In this document: piece by piece, positions 11,506 to 25,785 of the stretch
How the letters are laid out: each line of letters begins with the position of its first letter
How positions within the stretch are numbered: the stretch's first letter is position 1
DNA from: Muscardinus avellanarius
Lineage: Eukaryota > Chordata > Mammalia > Rodentia > Gliridae
DNA length: 64,000 nt
Reading direction: 5' to 3'
Assembly (NCBI GenBank): GCA_963383645.1
Contig: OY726560.1
Location: forward strand, 84,602,593 to 84,666,592
Notes under the pieces: model-generated
Databases searched by the model: none
What the model was told of the DNA's origin: nothing
The model's input: only the letters and a program-made list of their open reading frames with translations
Made by a program: the position numbers and the translations under genes

Positions 11506-12440
11506 GAGATAAACTTTTTAAATTAATTGTTTGATGACTATATATTATAATGGGGTTTAATGTATAACCTGTGTGTCATGTTCGAAAATTTGAAGAGTTT
11601 TCTAGTTTACCCCTTTCATTTTTTTGGATGGAGAAAAAGATTTGGAGACTTTGGGTGAGTTGCTGTCAAGGTTACTGCGAAGCCAGGATTAAAACTTGAC
11701 TCTTCTGCCTGAATATTTTTATATGTGCTTGGTTACTCTTGTCTGTTTTAGCTTAACTGTCTTAAAAGTTTCCTAAAAAGGAGCAAATTTAGCTTTTGGG
11801 ATCATCTTATTTTGATAGTATTACCTGCCTTCTGAAATTAGTTTTGTTTAGTTAGAAGTTGAAGCAAGGGCTGTAAGTGCTTAAGGAAGCAGATTGTTGA
11901 CATTAGTAGATGGAGGAAGACTATGGCAGAATGTGAGTGTGTGCTAAAAAATGGAATCTGGAGTGACATGAGTAAAGGCATGAAAACCAGTGTGTATTTA
12001 TCTCATTTTAAGAGACCAGTTTAAATGGTGTGGAGCTTAATGTAGTGAACCATAGAAGGATAATGATGAAATATCAGTTCAAGGAATATATATTTGAGTA
12101 GATGTTATGAAGCACTTTTTGTTTGTGGAGAAGTGGCATTAAAATAGGACCTAAGATTGGTTTTTTGGTGATGTACTTCAAGATTTGAGAGATGGAGTCT
12201 GCAGATAGATGAGGCTCAGATAGGTGATTGTCAGCCCAGGTATTCAGTAGTAAGTACTTTTGGCTTCATAGGAATAAAGTAGAGTATAGAGTACACAGCA
12301 ACTATTGTGTATGGGACCAGGAAGTACTTATTCATTCAGATGATATTTAACTAGTAGGTTACTTTTTTTTTTTTTTAACCTACAAGCATGGGAATACATT
12401 GGCTATAAAGATACTTTGATGGATTGCTTTCAGTTGCTTT
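11506..12440. other. Intron 1 sequence, nothing recognised
   Basis: About 0.9 kb without a named repeat, apart from a T-run at 12363-12376. Confidence 0.3.
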
Positions 12441-12445
12441 TTTGT

Positions 12446-12526
12446 GTGTGTGGTGCTGGGCATTGAACTTGGGGCCTGGTGCATGCTAGGCATCACTCTA
12501 CCACTAATTACATACTCAGCTCCTCA
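12446..12526 (-). mobile_element. ID-like SINE monomer
   Basis: Minus-strand tRNA-type unit with 'gtgctgggcattgaacttgg' and 'ggtgcatgctaggcatcac', the long loop version lacking a B1 half. Confidence 0.75.
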
Positions 12527-12671
12527 ATTATATTTGAACTCTTACTTTGTCATTTACACAAAGACCACACTTTGAGTTATGTCACAGAATTACTTCCTGT
12601 CCCTAGACATTTTTGTAATATTTACTGTGAAGTTGGGCTGCACCAAATAAGCTTCATTGCACAGTTTTTGT

Positions 12672-12870
12672 TTTTTTTGCAGTATTATGAGGTGGTATTA
12701 TCATCATGTGTGCTACTGGGGGTGTGCTACCACTGAGCTACATCCTCAGCCTTTTTATTTTTTGAGTCAGTTTCTCTAAGTTGCTGAGACTGGCCTCCAA
12801 CTTGTAATCCTTTTGCATCAGACTCTGGTGTTGCTAGGATCATGGCATGCATCACCATGCCTAGCTTTGA
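12672..12870 (-). mobile_element. Diverged SINE
   Basis: The ID-like start is worn and the B1 half is readable from 'tttttgagtcagtttctcta' to 'catcaccatgcctagct'. Confidence 0.8.
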
Positions 12871-13290
12871 GAAGGGGGTATCAGTAATATCCCCATTTAT
12901 ATATTAAGGAATGGAAACTTAATCAGATGTGTTTTGATGAAGAGGGTTATTGATTCTCCTCTAAAGTAATAAAGCCATGCATTTTACACATGGGCAAGGA
13001 GGATGCAATTAAATCATTTTTATGACATTTCTTTTAATAAGAATTTAAAGAATTATAAATATATTTTATTCAGTGAAATCTGACAAGTTTTTATTTTTCT
13101 TACATGAAAATTCTTATTTCCATTCCCCTGGTCTAATCTTTGAAATAGCAAAAACATGAATTATATGTTTTCCTGTACCAAAAATACTTAACCTTGCTAT
13201 CAAACTATGACATGACCACTTAAAAATATGTGTATGTGTATGCAGGAGTGGAATAACAGGTCTACACAGAAATAAATTTTGTTACATTTA
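12871..13290. other. Intron 1 sequence, nothing recognised
   Basis: AT-rich; no named element. Confidence 0.3.
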
Positions 13291-13293
13291 TTT

Positions 13294-13362
13294 GGTTCTG
13301 GGATTGAATTCAGGACTGCCCATTCTTAGCAAACTACCACTGAGCTACACTCTCAGACCAAA
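13294..13362 (-). mobile_element. ID-like SINE monomer, partial
   Basis: 'ggttctgggattgaattcag' through 'actgagctacactctcagac'. Confidence 0.7.
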
Positions 13363-13390
13363 AATCGGTTTTTAAAGAAGAATGGTAGTA

Positions 13391-13612
13391 AGCCGGACGT
13401 GGTGGTGCACACTTGTAATCCCAGCATTCGGGAGACTGAGACTAGAGGATCGTGGTTCGCGGACAGCCTCAGCTACTTAGTGAGGCCCCCGCAACTTAGA
13501 CCCTGTTTCAAAGTAAAGAATAAAAAAAATAAGGCAGGGGGTGTATAGCTCAGAGGTCGAATGCCCCTGGGTTCCATCCCCAGACATGAGGGGGCGGGGG
13601 GGGGGTGGAGAA
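13391..13612 (+). mobile_element. Dimeric SINE with G-rich tail
   Basis: From 'aagccggacgtggtggtgca' to a tail in which the usual A-run is replaced by 'ggggcgggggggggg'. Confidence 0.9.
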
Positions 13613-14515
13613 AACTGGTGGTATGAGAGCTGAAGTAAGTAAAGCAAGAACTTGAGATCAGGCAGCTTTATGAAGAGATTTAGGTGATGGAAATTTGACA
13701 TTGATGTGAGCAGAAGACAGGCAGTGTCTTTGTTTTGACTGGGATAGGGTGCTCAGGTGGGAATAATGGGATTCTTTTCATTTACTGTGACTGTCAGACC
13801 TGTCCTTTTGTACACTTATTATATAAATAAGATTATATAGCCCTTCAAGACAGAGACCCCACTATTGTCTGGTTTTATAAATATATAGCTTGAGAGCCTT
13901 CTGTAAATAACTTACCTTATAGAATCCTGGGTAGTAGGTATCTTTTAGGTCATCTTTCCTCAAGTGCAATGACAGGGAAATCTAAGACAATGATTTCTTC
14001 ATGTCTATTCTGATTGAACAATAAATCTAAAAGTATAGTCTGAAAATAAGAAAACTTAACTGTTTTTATCCTTTGTATTGGTTAGATGTTGATGCACAGT
14101 GACAGCTGGGTCTGTGTATATGTTTTTACATATAGGAAACTGTAGAAGCATATTTTAGTTTTTATGCATTACCATAGATACAGGTCGGTCACAGAGTGCT
14201 TGTGTATTAGGCATTTATATATCCTGCTGGTGAACATGGTTTGGCTACAAATATGCTGAGAACTGATACTGATATGCTTACTTCAGTCACAATTTTAAGA
14301 ACATGTTTATTTCTTTTTGAGGTAGGAAGAGCAAGAACATTTCTTAGCTCAGCCTTAGAGAAGTGAAAGACTGAAGGGTCAGTAGATGTGAGGGTTGGAT
14401 TATTTTTTTTGTCCAGTATAAGTTATGGTAAGGATTAGGTAGATAATATTTATTATGTATCTAGCTCTTATATAGGCCAGTGATTAGTTGTTCAGAGTAA
14501 ATACAGTTCTTTTCT
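13613..14515. other. Intron 1 sequence, nothing recognised
   Basis: About 0.9 kb, no named element. Confidence 0.3.
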
Positions 14516-14517
14516 TT

Positions 14518-14700
14518 TTCTTGTACATTGAACCCAGGGGCAGTCTACTTCTGAGCCACCTCCCAAATCTCTTTACCCCCATTTTTTATTTTGAAACAGG
14601 GTCTCGCTAGGTTGTTAAGGCTGGCTTTGAAGCTGAAATCCTGCTGTCTCAACCTCCCAAGTACTATGATTACAGGTCTGTGCCATGGTATTCAGCTAAG
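14518..14700 (-). mobile_element. Dimeric SINE, diverged
   Basis: 'ttgaacccaggggcagtcta' to 'tgtgccatggtattcagct'. Confidence 0.82.
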
Positions 14701-14971
14701 ACACAATTCTGTACAGCAACTCTTATGTATTGTCCAACAAATAGAAGGCCAGTTTATTGACCCAAACTTGTATGCAAATCTTTTTTTTTCTGTTGTAGGG
14801 ATAGAGAACCTATAAGTTTTGTTTTTATATTTTATATTTCCTATGGAAATTTAAAATAGGCAGTAGAAGAGTGAGCTAAATATACTTATTTTATTTCAGG
14901 AGTTATCTCATGGCCAATCTTGTTTTAGCTATACTTCCTAATAACCCCCCTTTCTTTTTTTCTATTATTTT

Positions 14972-15165
14972 GGTCCTATTAATTAACCCTGGCCTCATGC
15001 ATGATAGGCAACTGCTCTGCCTTTGAGCCACATCCTTAGCCATTTTTATTTTATTTTGAGACAGGGTATCACCAAGTTTCTTGGGCTGGCCTGACCCTGT
15101 GATCCTTCTGCCTCAGCCTCCAGAGTGGCTGGCATTGCAGGTGTGTACTGCAGCACGTAGCTGTA
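14972..15165 (-). mobile_element. Dimeric SINE with long-loop ID part
   Basis: The ID part has the longer 'cctcatgcatgataggcaac' insert seen in the free monomers, so this dimer may have formed separately from the common one. Confidence 0.8.
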
Positions 15166-15249
15166 AATTTTGAAGACAGATATCCTCCTGCTATTTGTAT
15201 ATCTCTTTAAGGAGATATTATCACTGTCTTTGTTTTGTTTTTGTGGGTT

Positions 15250-15474
15250 GTTTTTTTTTTTTTTTTTTTTAACTGGTACTGGGGATAGAACCTAGGGGCA
15301 TATCTACCTCTGAAAAATACTTCCAGCTTATTTTATTTTTTATTCTGAAACAGGGTCCACTGAGTTGCAGAGGGCCAAACTAAATTGCTGAGGCTGTCTG
15401 TGAACCTGCAATTCTCCTGTGTCACCCTTCCAAATACTGGTATTATAGGCATGTGTCACTGGGCCTGGTCTATT
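15250..15474 (-). mobile_element. Dimeric SINE, form III-like, diverged
   Basis: Long T-run, then 'ggtactggggatagaaccta' to 'tgtcactgggcctggtct'. Confidence 0.85.
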
Positions 15475-15807
15475 TCTACTTCTGAGATGATAAAATTGAA
15501 TCTTAGAGTAAGTTAGTTTTCTAAAATCACCCAGTTTATAGTTGGCAAAGAGGAATTTGAATCAAATCTGTTAAGTTCTTTCTTTATAATCAGTTGTTTT
15601 TCCTTCTGTTTAAGTCAGATTATAACCAAGGAGATGTTGTTCTAGAAGCAGCTCAATGTTAATCACAAGTATCACCGGTGATACTTATGATCATTTTTGA
15701 TATTTTTCCTTAACCTTTTTTCCTCTACATTCTTTTTACACATTTGTGGTCATTCTTTATTAATTTTACTCAACATTGTAAGTTTTATTAAAATGATTCC
15801 AGTGTGT

Positions 15808-16194
15808 GTGTTTCTACTGGGTATTGAATCCAGAGCATTATACCTCTGAGCTACACCCCTGCTTTTTGGGGGGGAGGTACTGAGGATGAAACCTAGGGGC
15901 ATTCTACCTCCAAGCTACAGTCTCAACCCTATTTTTTATTTTGATACAGGGGCTCATTGAGTTACAAAGGGCCTTACTAAGTAGCTGAGGCTGTTTGAGA
16001 TCTGCTGACCTCTAGTTTCAGCCTCCCAAATGCTGGAATTACAAGTGTGTGCCACCATGCCCGGCATACCCCCTGCTTTTTTATTTTTTATTTTTAACAG
16101 GTCTCACTGAGTTGCTGAGGCTGGCCTAGAATCTGCAATTCTTCTGTCTCAGCCTCTTGGGATTACAGGCATGGGACAACATACCCAGCCAAGA
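15808..16194 (-). mobile_element. Three nested or adjacent SINE pieces
   Basis: An ID-like piece (15808-15864) is broken by a form III dimer (15867-16068). It then resumes with its own B1 half (16073-16192) after a repeated 'accccctgctttttt', a likely target-site duplication. This reads as a SINE inserted into a SINE. Confidence 0.8.
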
Positions 16195-16535
16195 ATTTAT
16201 TATTAATAAATGTTGCAAAGTATCTATTTTGTTTCATATTTTTTCTTCCTAAAATGGGTTTTTTGGTATGGTTACTAAGTTAGAGGAGAGGAGTTTATAA
16301 GACCATTGCTTATCTGGTAACTCCAGTTGCTTTCCAGAAAGATAATAATTATTTATAATACATTTTCTATCTATAATATGAATGTTGAATGTGAATAAAA
16401 TAATGCAATCATTTTTATGCTATTTTATTATGGAAGTTTGCAAGCATACAAAAAGACACATTATAGTGAACATTATAAATTTATTCCCATTTGGTAGGGA
16501 GTGCCATCTAATAATCTAATATTATGCTAATTTTT
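16195..16535. other. Intron 1 sequence, nothing recognised
   Basis: AT-rich; no named element. Confidence 0.3.
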
Positions 16536-16536
16536 T

Positions 16537-16708
16537 CCTTTGGTACTTGTTTGAACCCAGAAGTTCTCTACCACAACTACATCCCCAGCTCTTTTTATTT
16601 TAAAAATTTGAGGCAGGGATTAAGTTGCTGAGCTGGTCTTGAACTTGTCATCCTCATGCCTCAGACTCCTGAGTAGCTGGTGTTATAGGCATATGCTCTG
16701 CCAGGTTT
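16537..16708 (-). mobile_element. Diverged SINE
   Basis: Short ID remnant 'ggtacttgtttgaacccag', then a B1 half from 'aaaatttgaggcagggatta' to 'tatgctctgccaggttt'. Confidence 0.75.
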
Positions 16709-17551
16709 GTTGGACTAATTTAAAATAAATATCAACCATCATTTTGCACACCAATATCTTTTTTAACCTATAAGATTGTGATGACATTTATTTGTTGAAG
16801 AAACTAGGTCATATAGATTGCTCATTATTCCCTACGTAGCTGATTATTTTCTTAAGATACTGATTCATTTTCCTCTATACCCTGTATCTCCTATAAATGA
16901 GAATTTATAGATACATGTAGAGACTTGAATAATTGAATGGGCAATACAACTTTTTAGATGGACTGTCCAGTACCTAAGAGATACATTAGAATGCTCTACT
17001 TAGAGCAAGTGAAAAAGTGATCACTTTATTCATGTGTCAGCCTAATGTGTATGTTACAAGTTTACCGAGTTTCTTGGTTCTTTTAACATTCAACCAGTGT
17101 CTAGATCCATTATTTCATTGAAAACAATCATCTTCAATACTTCTATGCTCTTAGCTAGAGTTGTTCAGTACAAATGCACTTTCCCTCATCAGTTGACTAT
17201 CCTAAGGCACATGTATAAGAAAGACAAGATAAATGCTTAATTTCTTTTCTTTTTCCAGTTGTTAAAATGAGTTCTAAATCTAGCTCACTGAGGGTTTTTC
17301 TTGTCATTATGAACACATGAATTTTTATAGATTTGGTGCTATTAATTTATTTGTAATTGTTCTTTTGTTGTTCATCCTATCCTGTGCACACCACTTAACA
17401 TCAATTTCTTTGACTTTTGACATGAATTTTGATAGCTTTCTTGAATCATACCGCATTAAGATGTTTCAAGCCTTTGTCACTGATATATTTCCTACTTTAA
17501 ACCTTTAAAATCAACCACTTCTCAAAGTTACTTTTAAAAACCACAGTATTA
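16709..17551. other. Intron 1 sequence, nothing recognised
   Basis: About 0.8 kb, AT-rich, no named element. Confidence 0.3.
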
Positions 17552-17780
17552 GCCAGGCGTGGTGGCGCACATTTGTAATCCCCGCGCTTGGGAGGCTGAG
17601 ACAGGAGGATCAGGTTTGAAGCCAGCCTCAGCTACTTGGTGAGGCTCTCAGCAACTTAGTGAGACCCTGTTTCCAAATAAAATAGAAAATGGGTCTGGGA
17701 GTATAGCCCGGAAGTAGAAAGCCTCTGGGTTCCACCCCCAGCACCACCAAAAACAAACAAACAAAAAAAAAATAAAATAA
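17552..17780 (+). mobile_element. Dimeric SINE, form I
   Basis: From 'gccaggcgtggtggcgcaca' to an A-rich tail; low divergence. Confidence 0.93.
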
Positions 17781-17793
17781 AAACCACAGTATT

Positions 17794-17998
17794 GCCGGGC
17801 GTGGTGGAACAGTTTGTAATCCCCGCGCTTGGGAGGCAGAGACAGGAGGATCGCGCAGGTTCGAAGCCAGCCGTGCTGGTTTAAGAGACCCTGTTTCCAA
17901 ATTTAAAAAAGTATAAAATAGGTCTGGGAGTGTAGCCCGGAGGTAGAAGGGCTTCTAGGAACCCCAGTACCCCCAAAATAAAATAAAATAAAATAAAC
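17794..17998 (+). mobile_element. Dimeric SINE, form II
   Basis: Directly follows a form I copy and differs from it by the short middle 'gctggtttaagagaccc' and the end 'cttctaggaaccccagtac', tail (AAAAT)n. The repeated 'aaaaaccacagta' before, between and after the two copies marks their target sites. Confidence 0.93.
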
Positions 17999-18054
17999 AA
18001 ACAAATAAAAAACCACAGTACTGCTGTGCAATGAGTTTAGCTGACTGATTTAAA

Positions 18055-18760
18055 AAGAACAGTCCCCATAAGACTGTCCTCACTTCAGATACCAACTGCA
18101 AATTTCGTGATGCCTGAGGGCCCTCACTTCAGACAAGCTGGTCCTCATATCCACCCTTCCTTTGGATATTTTCAGTTACTTGGAACAGCTCACAGAATTC
18201 AGGGAAGAAATATTCTTAATTACAATCTTAATATAGTAGTGCAGGCAAACAAATTCAAGTTAGGTAAAGGAAGATATGCAGAGACTGCATATTATCTTTA
18301 AGAATAGGTTCAGACTCAGCTTCTGGCTATCATCCACAGTGGTCATCCACAGTGGAGCCACAGACAGTGCAGCCTCCATGGGGCCATTGGGTATGATGGT
18401 ATGCCAAGTGCTGCTAACTAGAAAAGGTCAACTGAGGTTTTGGTGTCAGAATTTCTATTGGGGCTGAGTCACATGCTATCTGTATGATTGCATTTTAATT
18501 TCCAGCCTTTCCTGGAGGTAAGACTGATGTCTTCAGTCTCTATTTCCTCTGTAGATAGAAAAGCCCCATTATAAATCACTTGGCTACACTGTTGGGTGGC
18601 TTAAAGCCCCCAAGCAAAGGAAGAAAACTGCCTGGCAGGACATGCCAGGGACATCATCTCACAGTTACCAAGGACAAAGGCCATCCTATTTAATTACATT
18701 GGGTGCTGTGGAACTTACAGCTTTAGGGTTGGTGGTTATCCTTCCTCCTCCAGTGGCACT
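18055..18760. repeat. Ancient interspersed repeat, family not assigned
   Basis: The run from 'cagtccccataagactgtcc' through 'tttggatattttcagttact' and 'cagctcacagaattcaggga' has the wording of an old mammalian-wide repeat that I recognise but cannot name. Possibly LTR or DNA-transposon derived. Confidence 0.45.
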
Positions 18761-19052
18761 GTGGAAAATAAAATGGAAAGAGAAAAACTCCTTGCCTATA
18801 TTAATATTTCCAAAGTACTTTGTTTCTTTATACATTTTATCTCTTTGAAATTGAAAATATTGTTTTGATAATTTGATAGTTTGATAGTTAAAATTACTTT
18901 CTTTTAGATTTGTATTTTTTTGATTACCAAAGAGGTTTCAATATTTCTTACGTTTATTATCCAGTTGCCTTATCAATCCATATATGCCCCTTATTTATTG
19001 TGGGTCTTTGTGACACTCTTTTTGTTTCATTGGAACTCTTTAAAAGCTAATA

Positions 19053-19245
19053 ATGAGACAGTTGTGGTGGCTCATGCTTGTAATCCCAGTACTTGGGAGG
19101 CTGAGTCAGGAGGCTCGCAGGTTTGAGGACAGTGTCAGCAACTTAGTGAGACTCTAACCAACCGAGTGAGACCTTGTTTCAAAGTAAAATAGGATTGGAG
19201 ATGTAGTTCAGAGGTAGAATGCTCCCTGTGTTCAGTACCCAGTAC
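19053..19245 (+). mobile_element. Dimeric SINE
   Basis: From 'gagacagttgtggtggctca' to 'agtacccagtacacctgca', followed by a CA-rich stretch. Confidence 0.87.
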
Positions 19246-19289
19246 ACCTGCAGATACGAGTGCACAGGCGCACACGTACACAAACAGCT

Positions 19290-19675
19290 AATAAAGCCTA
19301 CTTGTTATAATGTGGTCATCTCAATTATCAGTTTTGAGGAGAAAGTAAAGTCATAACTTTGGGTATTCGTTAAGTAGGGGTGATGGGTAATGGAAATCAG
19401 CTGCTCATTTTGTTCTCTCCCTTTTCCATTAATCTGTAAGTCTGAGAACCAGTCATTTCTTTGATCAGTCTTGAATCTGCCTTCTGTTAAAAAGAAAAAT
19501 GGGAAATGGGTCTTGTGCCCTGGGACTTCTTTGCTATTGTTGCTGTCATTTACCTTTGCCATCATGGGTTTACAAAGGGGCCTTTGACTTTTTACTATAA
19601 AAAAACTACTACTGGTGGTAGTAGTTGAGGTTTGTGCAGCTTTCATGAAAAGGCTGCTGTGGCTCATGCTTTAGA
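19290..19675. other. Intron 1 sequence, nothing recognised
   Basis: No named element; a small palindrome-like 'actactactggtggtagtag' lies near 19605. Confidence 0.3.
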
Positions 19676-19677
19676 GC

Positions 19678-20000
19678 AGGAGTCCTCAGCGTGATCTTGT
19701 TAAAGTGGTGGGCTTTTAAGATATGGAGTCTAGTGGGAGATAAATAATTACAGTTATGGTTCTCTCGAGAGTTGTAAAAAGCCTGGTTCCTCTCCTCTGG
19801 CTTCCTGTTTAGTTCTGTATTCTCCCTTTCACATGGCTACCACCACTGTGATGAGGCCTTTTCACCAGAACTAAGCCAGATTCTTACCAGTGCCAGTACT
19901 TGAACTCCCAGAACTATGAGCTAATAAGCCCCTTTTCTTTATAAAGCACTCAGCCTAAGATAAGTCACTATAGTAACAGAAAACAGGCTAAGACAGAAAC
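19678..20000 (+). mobile_element. MaLR-type solo LTR (MST/MLT1-like)
   Basis: The 3' half matches the usual MaLR LTR order: a Cys/Tyr-rich-looking tract, 'cagaactatgagctaataag', the polyadenylation region 'cttttctttataaa', 'actcagcctaagataagtca' and the terminal 'aacaggctaagacag'. The 5' half ('gttctctcgagagttgtaaa') also fits. No coding part is seen, so it is an old non-autonomous LTR. Confidence 0.68.
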
Positions 20001-20290
20001 TAGTATTGTTTTGCTTTCTGCCCAGAGGCTCTAAGATCCTGAATCACCCTTCTCTTTCTGAAAATCTGATAGGAGGCCAGGTGGCCTGTTGGGTTTTCTA
20101 CTCCAGAGCCCAGATTGTACCTCTTGCTGTAGATGTACCTACTGTGTGTAGATGTACCTACTGTGCCTCGTTGTCAGCAGGAATTGGCACTGGGAGTGGA
20201 ATGGCTAAGGGTGCCCCTGTTTCTTTCATGCTCAGCCCTGTTTTTGGCCACCAGAGGTAAGTTCTCTGTACGTGCTCAATCATAGTCATC
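20001..20290. other. Flank of the LTR, nothing recognised
   Basis: Contains a short tandem 'gtagatgtacctactgtg' repeated twice near 20131-20166. Confidence 0.4.
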
Positions 20291-20291
20291 A

Positions 20292-20356
20292 TCGTCATTG
20301 AGGTGCTAGGGATTGCTCAGCGAGCACCATACCAATGAACCACATCCCAGCCTTTG
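20292..20356 (-). mobile_element. ID-like SINE monomer, diverged
   Basis: 'gaggtgctagggattgctca' to 'gaaccacatcccagcc'. Confidence 0.65.
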
Positions 20357-20651
20357 TACGTTTTTATGTTAGGATGTTTTGGTGTACACATTGTCAAATG
20401 AGTCACACATTGCCCAGATGATCAAACAGGAAGAATTTCTAGTCTCATGCCAAGAATCACCTTGTTGTTTATGGAGCCATGGGAAATCTTATCCTTCCAC
20501 AACTTTTGTCCATTTCATTCCTGGATAGTGACTTTGAGCTGAAAATGTTACTTACCATATTTCCAAGTATTGTTCTATCTTACTAGTACCTCTATTGGAA
20601 GATTTTAAAATAATATGTCTAGAAAAAAATGGATGTTAAAAAACGGTCACG

Positions 20652-20862
20652 TAGCTGGGCATGGTGGCGCATGCTTGTAATCCCAGCATATGGGAGGCTG
20701 AGACCTGAGGATCGCTGTTCGCAGATAGTCTCAGCTACTTAGTGAGGCTCTTTGCAACTCAGTGAGACCCTGTTTTAAAATAAAGAGTAAAAAGTAGGGC
20801 AGGGGGTATACCTTGGAGGTTGAATGCCCCTGGGTTCCATCCTCAGACCTGCAAGAAAAAAA
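20652..20862 (+). mobile_element. Dimeric SINE
   Basis: From 'agctgggcatggtggcgcat' to 'catcctcagacctgcaag' plus an A-run. Confidence 0.92.
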
Positions 20863-21039
20863 AGGTCACATAAAGGGTAAATTGGCTTGGGGGGGTATTA
20901 GATTCTTAAAGGAACAGAAAAAAAAATTGCCAACTTAGAATGTGTGTATTGCTACATGTAATCACATATAAGGGATTGTAATATTTTAGTAATACATTAA
21001 TGTTCTTTTTTTCTTCTTGATCCAGCCGTGGATTCATGG

Positions 21040-21166
21040 ATTTTATTTATTTGCGGGTCGGGCTGGAACAGGGCCTCACTAAGTAGCTGAGGCTGTTGGA
21101 AAATTGCAATCCTCCCGTCTCCGCCTCTTGAATGCTGGGATTATAAGCGTGCGCCAGGCCAGCAAT
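21040..21166 (-). mobile_element. SINE, partial, form III
   Basis: 'tttgcgggtcgggctggaac' to 'agcgtgcgccaggccagc'; much of the ID part is missing. Confidence 0.75.
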
Positions 21167-21625
21167 GGATTTTAACTCTGGCTGTACTACTTTCTTGTAT
21201 ACGACTTTGGGGAAATAATTTCTTTGAGCCATAGTTTTGTTGCTTGAATAACGGGTCTAAGACTAACTTTTCTCACAGCTACAAGTTGTGACACAGTTGC
21301 GTATGTGGTATAGTCTTCCATGGTAACTACTGTGATGCCACCACATCACTAATACAACTGTAAAGTGGTAGTATATATTTTGGAATTTTGTTTTTGTTTT
21401 TGCTTAAAAATAAGGCTATTGAATTTACTTTGAATAGCTTTTTTATAAAGACAGGTTGTCATCTCTGTGTATTAATACAAGATTTTCTTGTTGCCCACTG
21501 TTAGGCTAATGAGAGCAGGCATTTTATTATTTTCTATTTTATTATCAAAGCTAAAAATGCTTACCACATATTAGATTCTCAGGTGCTGTTTTTTATTGAA
21601 TGAATGTAGAAACTGTCCTGGGTTC

Positions 21626-21712
21626 AAATTCTGAATTCTGAGACAGTCTTACTAAGTTGCCCAAGCTGGCCTTGAACTTGTGGCCCTCCTGCCTCACTGC
21701 AAGATGCTCAAG
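21626..21712 (-). mobile_element. B1-like half, diverged
   Basis: 'attctgagacagtcttacta' to 'ctcctgcctcactgcaa'; the ending is lost. Confidence 0.6.
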
Positions 21713-22310
21713 CCTCTGGATTTTATATTTGCTAAACTTGTGCCTTTAGGCAAGTGGAGTAACTTTTAAATTTTTTTCCTCATCTGTAAATGGTATTAAG
21801 GTCTTGCTTATATTGCTTAATGACTAGTACAAAATGAATCACTCAATAAGTTTTAGCAATGATTGTTAATTTTGGCCATGTGCTTAGAAATATGGAAAAA
21901 ATTAGAGAACTTGTGGCTGTAAAAGCCATGTACCTGACACAGACTATGAATACAGGGAGATCCATGGAGAAATGATACCTGATCTACTCTGTAGTTCGGT
22001 TTTCTTTGTGCTAACCTTGGGTAGCTTATGGTAGCTGAATGATAATGAGGATATAGAGGAAAGATTAAGCAGGGTGCTTCTGATTGAAGCTGCTAACCAG
22101 TGATCAAAGCTTCTTATCAGAGCTGTAACCAGTGAAAGTATGAGATGTCAGAATCAAGGTAGGTCAGGAGATGCATGTCTAAGTGATGCTGTCATTAACA
22201 TCTTTTAGGAGCTGTTAGAACTGAGCTAAATGAAATGTCTGGCACTTGTGTATACAAAATCTAAGTGTACATATAAAACAATGACCCCATCTTATAAAGG
22301 ACTAGCTTTT

Positions 22311-22325
22311 AAAACTTAGGCATGG
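22311..22325. repeat. Left target-site duplication of the RBBP4 retrocopy
   Basis: The 15 bases aaaacttaggcatgg recur exactly at 24585-24599. Confidence 0.93.
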
Positions 22326-24584
<2,259 letters not shown>

Positions 24585-24599
24585 AAAACTTAGGCATGG
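24585..24599. repeat. Right target-site duplication of the RBBP4 retrocopy
   Basis: Exact copy of 22311-22325, placed directly after the A-rich tail. Confidence 0.93.
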
Positions 24600-24619
24600 T
24601 AACATGTCTTGCCTCAGTT

Positions 24620-24848
24620 TTTTTTTTTTTTTTTTTTTTTTTTTTGCGGGTCTGGGGATGGAACCCAGGGGCATTTGACCTCCGAGCTACACCCCCTGTC
24701 CTATTTTTTATTCTTTATTTTGAAACCGGGTCTCACTGAGTTGCAGAGGGCCTCATTAAGTTGCTGAGGCTGTCCACAAACCGTGATCCTCCAGGTCTCA
24801 GCCTCGCAAATGCTGGGATTACAAGCATTCGCCACCACGCCAGGCTTG
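24620..24848 (-). mobile_element. Dimeric SINE, form III
   Basis: Long T-run, then 'gcgggtctggggatggaacc', 'gggcatttgacctccgagct' and the ending 'gccaccacgccaggct'. The flanks 'cttgcctcagttttaact' and 'cttgcctcagttttttttt' form the target-site duplication. Confidence 0.94.
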
Positions 24849-24849
24849 C

Positions 24850-25380
24850 CTCAGTTTTAACTGTTTATAAGATGGGGTTATTTTTTCTAGTGATTGAAGT
24901 TCATAATAGTTCAAGGACTACATTTGTCATGTTTAGTGCTACATTCTGTGGCTAGTGTAGTACATAGTACTTAGGTAATCTATGAAAGAATAATAAAGCT
25001 CATTAGTAATCAAAAGATAACATGTAAATATAAAATAGTGAAATATTGTTAGCAAGCATTTAAAAGCATATTGCTTAAGTATAAATAGGCAAAAGAAGCC
25101 TTAATCTATGAATATTTTGGCCAGCAGTTTTACTTCTAGGCATCTATCTCTAATCCTGAAAACAAAGTGTCACTGTGAGATTAAAACAGGGGAGTAGTAA
25201 GTAATTAAAGAAACTATAGTGAATATACAAGTTGAATGCTTCATCAACCATTAATATCATTGAGGTATTAGTAATAGCAAAAAATGCTTAAGGAAGGGGT
25301 AATTATATGAGCCAGCATAGAAACAACACTGTGGTATGAAGTCCTCAAAATATTAAGTTTTGGGGTTTGTTTTCTTTCTT
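24850..25380. other. Intron 1 sequence, nothing recognised
   Basis: AT-rich; no named element. Confidence 0.3.
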
Positions 25381-25382
25381 TT

Positions 25383-25540
25383 TTGGCAATACTGGGGATT
25401 GAGCAAGGAGGGAGGGGCACTGTACTATTTAGCTATACCCCCTGTATTATTTTGAAACCAGGTGTTGCTGAGTTGCCCAGGCTGGCTGGCATGACTTGTC
25501 ATCCTCCACTTAAGTTAAAGGTGTGCACCACCACCCCTAG
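25383..25540 (-). mobile_element. Diverged SINE
   Basis: 'ggcaatactggggattgagc' to 'gtgcaccaccacccctag', with internal losses. Confidence 0.75.
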
Positions 25541-25568
25541 AACTTTGGTAATTTAAAATAGTGGGTTT

Positions 25569-25785
25569 TGCTGGGCATGTTTGTAATCCCTGGGCTTGGG
25601 AGGTTGAGACAGGAGGATCACACAGGTTCGAAGCCAGCCTCAGCTACTGAGTGAGGCTTTCAGCAACTTAGGGAGACCTTGTTTCCAAATAAAATATAAA
25701 ATAGGTCTGGGAGTATAGCCCAGAGGTTGAAAGCCCCTGGGTTCCACCCCCAGTACCACCAAAAAGAAAAAAATAAATAAAAGTA
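25569..25785 (+). mobile_element. Dimeric SINE, form I
   Basis: Lies 28 bases from the copy to its left and in opposite orientation; ends 'ccacccccagtaccaccaaa'. Confidence 0.92.
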
